DNA of 64,000 nucleotides. Source: Verticillium longisporum. Taxonomy: Eukaryota; Ascomycota; Sordariomycetes; Glomerellales; Plectosphaerellaceae. The stretch covers positions 2,108,001 to 2,172,000 of the forward strand of contig JAETXT010000013.1 of NCBI GenBank assembly GCA_019188255.1. The letters are read 5' to 3'. Within the stretch, counting starts at the first letter, position 1. Each line of letters begins with the position of its first letter. The notes under the pieces are model-generated. The model was given only the letters and a program-made list of their open reading frames with translations, searched no databases and had not been told where the DNA came from. Positions 37,961 to 47,973 of the stretch are shown here, in pieces. The translations under genes were made by a program, and so were the position numbers.

Positions 37961-39649
37961 TTATTAGAAGTATTTACTCTATTATAGAGAGGATCTTACC
38001 TATTTAACGATATTATAAAGCTTTCCTATTAAGCCCTTCTTCTATTAGAGGTATAAGATATTATTAGGACTATTATTATCCTTAAGAGATTAAGACTCCT
38101 ACTTAAACGTCTTATTATCTTTATTATAGAGGAATATATAATTAATAAAATTAAATATATAATTATAATATTATAATTAATATTTAATAATATCTTCTTT
38201 ATATAATTCGGGACGAAGAATATATAAGAGCTTATAGGTATAGGTATTATTTATTAAAGTATTATTAGAAATTAGAATATTAGTAAGATTAATAATATCC
38301 TAGTTCCTAATAATACCTATAATACTATTAGCTATAAAAGTACCTATATAAATACTTAGCTATTTATAAAGTATTAAGAGATACTATTATTATTACCCTT
38401 AACTATTAATATAATATATAGATATTACGAATATCCTAAAGCGATTTAGAGAGGTTTAATAATTATAAAAGAGATAAATATCTATTAAGGAAGTTTAAAG
38501 TTCTATTTATATTTACTTCTTCTTCTATATAAAGACTCGATTAAGTTTTATATATAGACTCCTTTAACTCTAGAGGAGGTTATTATATATATTCGGATTT
38601 AGATTTAATAATAAATAATATAGGAATAAGTTATTAAAAACGTTAAATAGCTAGTTTATATTAATAATAAAGTTAAAGGCGAGCTCTTTTAGCCCTTCTA
38701 TTTAAGCCCTCGATAAAGTAATAGGATATTATAAATAAAATAGAAGAGAAATATCTAAAGAACTCTAAGAGATATCCTCTATTAAGGATCCCTCGAATAT
38801 CCTATATCTCTTCCTTAGATAGAGGCTCGAAGAAGTTATCGTAAAGGCTTTAAATAATATTAGATCCTATCTCTTATTATAGAGATTATAGATCTAGAAG
38901 CTCTTATTAAAGGTATTCCTTTTATTAAAGAGCTCCGCTATAAAGATCCTATAATCCTTAATCTAATTTATATAGCCTCTAGAGCCCTTCTTTATAATAA
39001 GAATATCGAGGGTAAAATAGTAGCTATATTAAATAGCTATAAGGAGGTCGGGATTAGAGTAGTTTAATTTAGAGAGCTAAGCGTAAATAGAAGTAAAGGG
39101 GCGGGTTCTAAAGATAATAAGAGATATATCGATAACGATAATAGTATAGGAATAGCCCTAAGGGCGTAGGAGCTATCGTAGTAACGTTATAAATAGGCTA
39201 TATTAATAGAATTATTATATTAATAGAATTATAACTTTAGGGGAATTACTCTAGGTTCTAATACCCTATATATATAAGTATAAGTATATTAGATAATATA
39301 AATAGAGTCTTCTTTATAGATATTAATAGAAGCTAGTAGCTTAGTTAATTAGGATCTTTAGTATTTTATTAGAGGCTATAGGTTCGAATCCTATTATTAG
39401 TATTATTATACTATTAATAAGAGACTCCTTCTTATTAATAGTACGACTTTTTAATTAGTCGGATAGGCCTTTTTATAGGTCCTAGGGCTTAGAATAGCTA
39501 TATTCTAGGCCTAAATATATATTTAAACGTTTACTAAATATCTAAATATCGAAATATTATAGATTTAGTTATTTAATTATAGGAAATCGGTCTATTTATT
39601 TAGCTATTTAATGATTTAACTTATTATATTTAATCGGGGTGCATTACTG
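37961..39649 (-). mobile_element. hAT transposon, left half, RIP-degenerate, inverted (copy B)
   Basis: About 250 bp (37965-38215) match the start of hAT copy A at 12450-12700 in reverse orientation, including the GLIGKLYNI segment. The end at 39632-39649, AATCGGGGTGCATTACTG, reversed begins CAGTAATGCACCCC and is the same terminus as that of copy A (CAGTGCTGCACCCC), followed in both by an ATAAGTTAAAT stretch. So this is the left half of a hAT element on the minus strand. Its right half is missing at the junction with the Gypsy relic. A plus-strand segment at about 38880-39200 stays open for nearly 100 codons and is unexplained. Confidence 0.6.
39332..39402 (+). other. tRNA-like sequence, RIP-mutated
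   Basis: A T-arm ATAGG-TTCGAAT-CCTAT is perfect, an A-box-like TAGCTTAGTTAATTAGG stands upstream, and the ends GCTAGTA and TATTAGT can pair with G-T wobbles that would be G-C before C-to-T change. Positions 8-9 and the D-arm do not fit a normal tRNA. It may be a dead tRNA gene or a tRNA-derived SINE head. Confidence 0.3.
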
Positions 39650-42172
39650 CTCTATACCCTTAATACGTCTATCCGATAGCCCTAATGGCGTCCGTGGAAT
39701 CCATTTCTTCGACAGCACCCCCTCGGCATGTCTGCCATGCGACACTGCCCTGGGCGCAACTTTTGATATAGACCTGGCGGAGCGAGTGGGCCACCTGCTT
39801 GCTGAAGAGGCGCATGCCAAGGGAGCCCACGTTCTGCTTGGCCCGACAGTCAACATCCAAAGAGGCCCCCTTGGCGGCAGAGGTTTCGAGTCGTTCTCTG
39901 AAGACCCCGTGCTTTCCGGCATCATAGCAGGGCACTTTGTCCGCGGTGTCCAGGCATCTGGCGTGTCGGCAACGCTGAAGCACTTTGTTTGCAACGATAT
40001 GGAAAGTGAAAGGATGGCAGTTGATGTTCAAGTGACAGAGCGGGCTTTACGCGAGGTATATCTCCTCCCATTCATGATCGCCATCGAAATGGCAAAGCCA
40101 AAAGCGATCATGACGGCATATAACAAGATCAACGGCAGCCACGCGCCTGAGAACCGCCGCCTGCTCCAAGACATCCTCCGAGACGAGTGGAAGTGGGAGG
40201 GTCTCATCATGAGCGACTGGTACGGAACCTATAGCACATCCTCCGCAATCACAGCAGGACAAGACCTCGAGATGCCGGGCCCGAGCCGCTGGCGTGAAGA
40301 GGCTCTCGTCCATGCTGTCACGGCAAACAAGGTTAAGCGTCGAGACCTTGATGAACGCGTACGAAATATTCTCAAGTTGATCAAGCACTCTCTCGAAAAC
40401 ACCACCATTCCTACGAATGCCCCCGAAAGCGAGGCAAACACCCCCGAGCACGTGCAGCTGCTTCGCGAGGCGGCAGCAAAGTCCATTGTTTTGCTGAAGA
40501 ACGAGAGGAATATCCTGCCCCTGAACCCAGCAAAGCGCATTGCCGTGATTGGACCCAACGCCAATATCGCTACATATTGTGGCGGCGGCAGCGCATCACT
40601 CAGGGGATACCGCACCGTGACTCCACTCGAAGGGATTCGCGGTCTCGCATCGAACGTCGAGTTTTCTCAGGGTGTCTACGGCCACCAGTCTCTGCCACTT
40701 CTTGGGAAGAAGCTCCGAACACTCAATGGCAAGCACACCGGCTTCACGCTTCGCGTATATAACGAGCCCAGACCGGACGGGGAGGAGGACAACCGTGTGG
40801 CTTTGGAAGAACGGCTTCTGGACGATTCCAACATGTGGTTTGTAGACTACGAGCATCCTGACCTCAACAGAGTGTGGTACGCCGAGACTGAAGGCGTGCT
40901 GACTCCAGAGGTCTCTGGAGAGTGGGACTTTGGCCTCTCGGTTCACGGCACTGCACAACTCTTCATTGACGGCAAGCTTGTTGTATCCAATGTGGAGAAC
41001 CAGAAAGCCGGTGGAAGCTTCGCTGGCTGTGGCTCAGCTGAAGAGACTGGAAGCGCCAAGCTCGAGGGCGGCCGGAGTTACCGGATTGTTGTGTGCTGGG
41101 GAAGCTCGCTGACATCTGAGCGCAAGGTGTCGGGCGTGGTAGACTTTGGTCAGGGCGGCCTCCGTTTCAGTGGCTGTCCCCGACTCGACGCGTCTGCTGC
41201 GCTCCAAGAAGCCGTTGCTCTGGCTAGGTCCGTTGACCAGGTAGTCGTCTGCGCAGGGTTGAGTGGCGAATGGGAATGCGAGGGACAGGATCGTTCACAC
41301 ATGGCTCTGCCTCCAGGAACAGATGATTTGATCGCGGCAGTCGTCCAAGCGAATCCCAATACTGCAGTCATCATCCAAAGCGGCACGCCTGTTGCTATGC
41401 CCTGGATCGAAAGTGCTGGAGCTGTTATGCAGGCTTGGTTCGGAGGCAACGAGGGAGGCAACGGTATAGCCGATATTCTCTTTGGCGCTGTGAACCCGGT
41501 AAGTAACCCATCCGTGCGATCCATTTCTTTGAAAATCATGATCAACGGCTGAGATTGTCCAAATAGGCTGGCAAGCTGCCTCTTACGATGCCCCGACGAC
41601 TGGCAGACAACCCCAGCGCCTTGAGCTTCCGGTCTGACAATGGCCGAGTTCTCTACAGCGAAGATCTATATGTTGGCTATCGATGGTATGACACTCTTGA
41701 CATTGATCCTCTCTTTGCTTTCGGCCACGGGCTTTCTTACACGTCCTTCGCCCTCTCTGAGCTTGCCATCTCCGAATCCGACGATGCATCAAAAGGCAGC
41801 GACGCCCCGAACCTCAAAGTACGGGTGACCGTTCGAAACACGGGCTCAATCTCTGGGTCCGAGGTTGTACAAATCTACGTGAGGCCATCTATGCCCACAC
41901 CCCTGACCGGCACAGCGGGCTACGCCGTGGCGCGACCAGCTAAGGAGCTCAAGGGGTTCGCCAAATTCCAGGTCGAAGCTGGCGAAAGCGCCATTGCTGA
42001 GATTAGCCTCGACTTCTTGCGAGCCACGAGCTACTGGAGCGAGATGGAGAATCGTTGGCGCAGTGACTCTGGGTCTTATGTGATACTGGCAGGGAACAGC
42101 AGTCGGGGTGTGTTCCTCGAGCAGGTGGTTGTAGCCCAGAAGACGAGGAGGTGGACTGGTCTGCGTGGGTAG
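39650..42172 (+). pseudogene. GH3 beta-glucosidase lacking its N-terminus
   Basis: Glycoside hydrolase family 3 enzymes release glucose from beta-glucosides. Exons 39650-41498 and 41567-42172 (intron GTAAGT...ATAG) encode about 818 residues. Landmarks: SDSPNGVRG, KGAHVLLGPTVNIQRGPLGGRGFESFSEDP, LKHFVCNDME, MTAYNKINGSH, and GLIMSDWYGTYS with the nucleophile Asp. A PA14 domain is inserted (about residues 370-510), then the C-terminal GH3 domain with AWFGGNEGGNGIADILFG, and a fibronectin III-like end (FGHGLSYTSF onward). Homology starts at the base after the hAT terminus with IPLIRLSDSPNG, so about 40 N-terminal residues including the start codon and the promoter are gone. No signal peptide would be expected from the intracellular branch this resembles. 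Without a start it is probably silent. Confidence 0.85.
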
Positions 42173-42403
42173 GCCCGGGCCAGCAGCTTCACGTTGCCGC
42201 TTGAGGAGTTGAAGAATGTGAGAATAAGTCAAAGACAATGAAATACAATCGGAGCGCTATCGAAACGAGATCGATGCCAATGGCACAAAATAGTACACAC
42301 TAGCAGTTAGGATCCATACCTCGAGGTAGAGACATGCACACATTTCCTACCTTGATAGCAAGATGGACAACGTGTTCATGCATCAAAAGCGCATGGCAAG
42401 ACA

Positions 42404-44012
42404 ATGTCAGGCCTCGGCCGACCCGAATGTTCGGGAGCTGAACTGGCATCAGCACCAGCAGGAGAATACTCAGGAGGCCCTACTCGACGTTCTAATCCTC
42501 TAGTTCCCGTCGTCCACCGCCCAACCTTCAAAGCCGAGCTTGCCTCTGATCGAGATGTTACCGACTCGGAATTTCTTCGCCTCGTGTTGAGCATAACAGC
42601 ACTCACAATTGGTCTGCTGCCGTCCAGGTTTGACCACTATCGAGCCATGGCCACAGAGCTCGTCGACCGCTTCCCGACGCGCAGTGCCATGATTGACTAC
42701 TGCGCACAGATGTGCCTGCGATTGCGCTCGGCCGGCCATTGGGACCACGTTAACCATCGCAAATGGGCCGTGTGCTACAGCTTGGCGATCGGTACCTTTC
42801 AGACAGGTCAGTCAAACCACAGTCGAATGCTCGAGGCGGAGGCGGCGCAATTCGCTCGTCTTCTGGGCATTCATCGGACCTCGGAGTACGAGGGCTTGAA
42901 TTGCATTGAAACGCAGCTACGAAAGAAGGCTTTTTGGCTGCAATTTTACGGATACGCGTGAGTCCATCCACCCCGGTGTCAAGGCTTCGCAGCATCCGCG
43001 ACTAACTCGCGTGGCACTCCAGACATTCTCTGATACACGTTGGACGCCGCGAGCAGCTGACCTTTCTTGACCATTACACCCTGCGAGACCTGAATTTCGC
43101 AGCCTTGGTACCCCTCGACGTTGAGGATGAGATGATCACTGAGCAAACCGTCTTCGATCCTTTAACACTGGACCCGACGTCTCCCTTGACTGGCGACAGC
43201 CGGCCATACGACAGGGCAGACCGTCCTTTTACGAGCATTAGCGCCTTTATTGCGGCCTCTCAGGTCTTCCTCACCGCGATGCAGGAAGCACTGTTCCACG
43301 AAAGTTGTGACTGCAGCCCCAAGCGCGCACCCGAGGCTCGTCTCTGTCGATTGCAGACTTTGCTCAAGAAACTCCAGTATATGCTTGACGACCTACCTGC
43401 CGTAATGAGGCAATGGGTCGTCGCACGAGGACGGCCATCAGAGCCGTGACGAGTTTGGCAAGAACGTAGACTCGCCCGAGGTTGCTCACGCCCAGCTGGA
43501 GATTACCCGCGCCAACCTGCACTTCACCCATCTTTGGCTGCAGAATTACCTTCTCGAGAACATCGACTTGATACTTCAGCAGCAGGTATCGGACGCCAAC
43601 GTAACATCAGATACAGCCTCCGCGTCTGCGGCCCTGCGTGCTAACTGGGCGTCTCGTGAGGACATTTGCCGCCAGATGCTACACTTGTTGCACAGCATTC
43701 AACAAGTACACATTGAGCCGAACGGACTATACTTGGTAAGACTAGCCGTGAGGCGTGCGTCTTACGCCTTTTTCTTGCGTCAAGCCAATAACACTAGCGA
43801 TTGACTTTTGCTTCTCATAGGCGTATAAGGTCCGGGACGTGGCAGTGGCGCTCCTCTACTGCCCCTTTGAAGCCCACGAAGGACCCTCCCGCCGGGCTGC
43901 TGAGTACATGCGAGACTTCACCAGCATGTTATCTCGTCTCGACCGCAGTGAGATCATGAACACTGCAAGTCTGAAGAGCTGGGTTGAAAAAGATCGCGAC
44001 TCGGCTCGGTAG
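42404..44012 (+). pseudogene. Fungal transcription-factor-domain protein, broken
   Basis: This is the middle-homology domain (fungal_trans) of a Zn2Cys6-type regulator. Exon pieces: to 42957, 43023-43735 and 43821-44012, with GTGAGT and GTAAGA donors. Landmarks: PLVPVVHRPTF, LSITALTIGLLPSRF, MIDYCAQMCL, ISxxYSLAIGTFQTG-like ACYSLAIG region, EYEGLNCIETQLRKKAFW, then NFAALVPLDVEDEMIT, ANLHFTHLWLQNYLLE, and SREDICRQMLHLLHSI. The C-terminus reads AYKVRDVAVALLYC. Breaks: the frame of QEALLDVL (about 42460-42500) does not match that of PLVPVVHRP, and a one-base shift at about 43425-43440 separates RQWVVA from DGHQSRDEFGK. There is no Zn2Cys6 cluster upstream. Next to the truncated GH3 gene, it may have been its regulator, but that is only position. 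Confidence 0.75.
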
Positions 44013-44770
44013 CATTTATAATTGCATTTGGATTCTTCGCCAAGCCAGTGGTTGACTTTGGTGCCGCAATACTGACATCGACTGACGTCGAATGTGTCAT
44101 GCAATGATGCCATGTTGCGTGACCAGCAAACAGAGCGGACTTGGCGGAGCCACGCCGCACAACTGAGTTACCTGAAACGACAGTCCGTGACTCCATGAGT
44201 ACCAAGGTTTAGGCAATTAACGGCTATTCCGTTTCAGGAAACTTCTTTCGAGCCAGACCGCCAAGGCCATTCCACAGCTGCAATGCCGACTTCTCTGGGC
44301 ATGATATGTAGGATCCCTTCAGCTATTGCTGTTTGTGAGGCTCTGGGACTAACTACGCCGAGAAATCACAGTTTAGCCGGTGAATTTCCTGAAGAGCAAT
44401 GTTGCCATTTGTTGGACAGAATCACAACACTTTCGGTGCATCTGAAAGAGATTAGCCTGTTGCGATGCCTTTACACGTCAGGTGTTCACGTCGGCTAAGT
44501 GCTGATGGTCCAACATTGAGCCCCTCAGCGAAGGCCTCACTTCTCCTGGGACCAGTGTTGGCCTACGCGGCTTGAAGACACCTTGGAAACTCTTCCAAGG
44601 CCGGATTGTATGTTCATGTGTATGAGTTGCGGCCAGGAAGTTAGAAACATAAATAGGAGACCTCGTCCGCCCTTTATCCTACTCGATCGTCAACTCAAAC
44701 TCAGACACATTTGCAGCACCATCAAACACCTCACCTGTAACCGTTATCTGCGTTATCCAAGCTCAACAAG
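44013..44770. other. Intergenic
   Basis: Apart from the TATA-like box and leader of the downstream gene I see nothing here. Confidence 0.5.
44648..44657 (+). promoter_or_regulatory. TATA-like box
   Basis: CATAAATAGG lies about 115 bp upstream of the start of the secreted peptide gene at 44771. Between them is a CA-rich leader, as in highly expressed fungal genes. Confidence 0.45.
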
Positions 44771-44974
44771 ATGAAGTTCAGCATCGTCGCCATTCTCCTC
44801 GTCGCTGGCCTGGCTGCGGCCGCGCCTGCCGTTCAGGCTGAGACCCGCGGAGAAGGTCTTGAGAAGAGAGGCTGTGGAGCCGGATACCTGTGCTACAACG
44901 GCTATTGCCATTATAACTCCTGCAGCCCGGGCTTCCCCGGATGCACCCTTATCCGCACCAACACGAGGTGCTAG
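44771..44974 (+). CDS. Small secreted six-cysteine peptide precursor
   Basis: A 67-residue protein without introns. Residues 1-20 are a signal peptide (MKFS, hydrophobic core, AAAAP). A short pro-region ends in Lys-Arg at 32-33, a Kex2-type cleavage site. The mature part would be 34 residues starting GCGAGYLCYNGYC, with six cysteines at mature positions 2, 8, 13, 18, 25 and 34, rich in Gly and Tyr and ending in Cys. This layout is that of secreted, disulphide-bonded fungal peptides, which include effectors, antimicrobial peptides and toxins. I know no family with this exact spacing, so the role is open. The gene has a TATA-like box and a typical A-rich start context (CAAGATGAAG). No neighbour suggests a function. 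Confidence 0.8.
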   Translation: MKFSIVAILLVAGLAAAAPAVQAETRGEGLEKRGCGAGYLCYNGYCHYNSCSPGFPGCTLIRTNTRC

Positions 44975-45292
44975 GTATGGGACATCTATCAGAATATTGC
45001 AAGCGAGACACTAGAACTGACCTGAAATTAGAAGTTCGCGTCTGGTTGACTGGTCTGACAGACTTGTCTAGGAGGTTGGAGTTCTGCAACGGGCAAAAAG
45101 GAGAGGTGCCAGACTGACTGTTTGAGACTCAATATCAGCTCCTTCTATGCCCATCATTGCAGAAATGCCCTCTTCACTTATTATTCTGATCAGACTCATT
45201 GTTAACCGTGGTGCTCAAACCTTGCTTACTTAAGTTGTGTGTAACATGCTTGATTTTGTGATGCAGAAAAGTGCCATGAAAAGTATTCAAGA
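44975..45292. other. Intergenic, convergent gene ends
   Basis: This is the 3' region of both neighbouring genes. No other feature seen. Confidence 0.5.
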
Positions 45293-46030
45293 TTAGTGAC
45301 TGAGATTATGACACACGAAATTATGCAACCTTTCTTGAACAATAGAGAAAAACGTGGTGATCCTCAAGCCGTTGTTGTAAAGCTTAGCAAGGCTACTCTT
45401 CGAGTCTTTCTGCCCCGAATCAACCTTTCCCATCCCGAGCGCGACATAACGATCAACGAGCATAGCCTCCTGGCGGTCCCTGATCTCCCGCAATGCAGGC
45501 TCAGCCGACAGCCAGCCCACGACCAGCATGCTCTTGAGCACCCACGACGACGTGAACCTTTCCGCAGTGAACCATCCGACATCATGGGCATGCAGCTGCG
45601 CAACCCAAGGGAAGTTGGAGGTAATGTGTAGTCGTAGCAGGGCCGGGTGCTTCTTCAGCTGCACCAGCGCCTCGAGAAGCGAGACGTGATACCACCTGAA
45701 GCTGCCGATGGCGAACCCCATACTGGACCCGACCATGAAGGGTATGGCGGCTGTGCCCCAGATGACGCTGCCTGCTATCGCACTAGCCACCCCGATAACT
45801 GCAGCCGTTGATGTGCCCGATATCATGCTCCGCATCATGCTGAAGTACTGGGTAAGCGGATCATTTCTGGGTGAAAATAGCATACTGTTCTGCCACGTAC
45901 AATAAACCAGGGCCACTGGTCGTCTATGGTTAGCTTATGACATGCTTCGCTTGGTCAATTGAACTGACCTGACTATGCCCCAGCCACCAAGGACCTTCAG
46001 CAATGAGAAACGAGGCTCAAAATCAGCCAT
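45293..46030 (-). CDS. Uncharacterised membrane protein
   Basis: Exons 46030-45969 and 45923-45293 give 230 residues with the phase intact. The intron has a GTCAGT donor and ends CATAG; the start Met is the first of MADFEPRFSLL. Two or three hydrophobic segments are visible: around RRPVALVYC, then STAAVIGVASAIAGSVIWGT and IPFMVGSSMGFAIGS. The rest is soluble, with helices (WYHVSLLEALVQLKKHP, EIRDRQEAMLVDRYVALGMG). I do not recognise the family; the Gly/Ala-rich hairpin suggests an organelle membrane protein, which is a guess. Confidence 0.6.
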
Positions 46031-46623
46031 TGTAGCTGCTCGATGTACTTTGACAGTTGATGACAGGAGCGCAGGCTGCTTTCGACGTTGATGATTAGGG
46101 ATGTACCCATGATATGTAGTTCCCTGGTCCGCAGCTATGATCTGCATTCGGTCCGTGCATTCAGACAAGACATTCCTCACATCTGGGGACTGCCAATTCA
46201 CTTGGAGCTTAAAGCCAGCCAAAAAGCATGCAGAATCGGCGAGCCGTCAACAATTGGATGGGGAGGGCGCGACTCCATGGTATGACCGTCCAAGACGGTC
46301 CCTTATGAAGCCTCGTTTTACAAGTCTTTCGTGCCGCATTGAGCACATGTGTACCAAGAACCAGAGCGACGCGTTCACCTATCTGCCTCGCACCTGAGAG
46401 GGAGCGAGTCTTGCGTCGAACCATGACATTTGATGAAGGACATGATGGCATCAGCATGAATCTTATTAGAGGGCCAAGTTTAGACATTTGATACAGACTG
46501 GGTCGAGAGCCCTACCCGGCTTCCATTACTTGTCTCGAGACGCAGGCAAACATCTCCATTGCGGAAACGGCATCAATTCTCCCGCCCTCCCAATGCAGTC
46601 CAACACCATCATCACACCCACAA
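46031..46623. other. Intergenic
   Basis: It lies between the start of the membrane protein gene and the end of the DUF1772 gene. Only short open frames without motifs are present. Confidence 0.5.
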
Positions 46624-47204
46624 TCAAGGAATAGTAAAGAAGGACATCGCCCCAACAACAGCGCCAGCCAGAGGCAGCAAGCTCCTCCCAAGATTAAGCG
46701 CCTTCCAAGTCCCAATCAGCTCAACAATTCGCTCCGTCGCCTGCTGCGGGCTCGTATCCCCAGCAGCAAGGAGGAGCTCCCGGTTCGTCTCGCTCATGAG
46801 GGCAATGGTAAAAGGGACGATCGACACGGTGAGAGCCGCGGCGGCGACGAAGCCGAGAAAGGCGTTCCCCTTGCCGCCGCCGCTGCCGCTGGTGGTGCGC
46901 CGCCGGCCCTCGAAGGCGGCGTACAGGTACACGGCCGCCGTGGTGGCGGCAAACTTGGGCATGGCAGCAAAGCCGTGCTCGTACAAGCCTCGCCAGACGC
47001 CGGCCGAGAGGTGGCGCGGGAAGTCGAGGGCTGCCGGGCAGCCGATGATGGAGAGTCCGGCGATGGCGCCTCGACGGTGTGTCAGCGGGGAACTCGTCTT
47101 CTCTTGGACGGAAGTGCGGGGATCAGCGATAACGTACCAGAAGTCCAAGCTGCGCCGATGACGCCGGTGGCCACCGCCGTCAGATAAGGTACGGGCCGCG
47201 ACAT
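46624..47204 (-). CDS. DUF1772 (anthrone-oxygenase-like) membrane protein
   Basis: Exons 47204-47138 and 47069-46624 give 170 residues with the phase intact; the intron has a GTACGT donor. The protein has four hydrophobic segments: TAVATGVIGAAWTSG running into AIAGLSIIG, PKFAATTAAVYLYAA, AFLGFVAAAALTVSIVPFTIAL, and a C-terminal LLPLAGAVVGAMSFFT. The pattern, with the helix-4 PFT and the loop E-x-N-R-E-L (SETNRELL), is that of DUF1772. Some members oxidise anthrones in aromatic polyketide pathways, but many have no known role, and no polyketide synthase is in this window. I therefore give only the family. Confidence 0.75.
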
Positions 47205-47973
47205 GGTTTGTGTCAGGTTCAAAACTCGGGGCTGTGGTCAACGTTGATGAACTGGTTTCTTGGGGGGGTGGAAGGGTTGATCGGAGAACTGCGAGCGAGG
47301 AGGAGCAGGGTCAGCAGCTAAGACCCGAGCTTTAAGTTGTTAGTGTTTGGTGTCTTGTTACGTGTGAAGATGGCATGGTGGACTTGCACGACATCATCTA
47401 CTGCTAGACAAAGTCAAAGCCGAACCGAAGCCATATCTTCCCCAGAACACGGGCAGCTGGCAGCTTTTCAATGTTAATCTTTCGCCATTATATAGGTGTT
47501 TGACACGAGAATGGGTCTCAGTTAGTCTCGTAATGATGAGACAAATTCTCAATACAGCAGTGACATTGTCGTCAGGCATGTGAGCGCAAGCCGACAAGCC
47601 CCATGGCTGATATTTGATACGTGCAATCCCAACCGTCACAAGCATCACGGCACATAATTCAGTGTTTTACAGTTTTTGCATTCCCCTCGTCGACTTTCCC
47701 TACAAACACATCGCCTTATCTCGCAATGCGCGCGGCAATCACTGGCCGAAATCAACAAGGCCATGAGAAAAAGGACTTTTGTTTTTCAACCCTCCCTTCC
47801 ATCACGAAGGGCCCTGCACAGTCCATCCCCAGCATACGTACCCCTTTCTCGGAACAGGGGCGACGTGGTGGTATATGCTAACCAAGAACACATGGTGAAA
47901 AAAAAGAAAGAGTAGACGCCGGTGAGAAGCCCAAAATAAATGCCGAAGAGGGAAAAGATCCAACACGACATAT
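47205..47973. other. Intergenic
   Basis: It holds the DUF1772 promoter and the 3' region of the acetolactate synthase gene. No gene seen. Confidence 0.5.
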
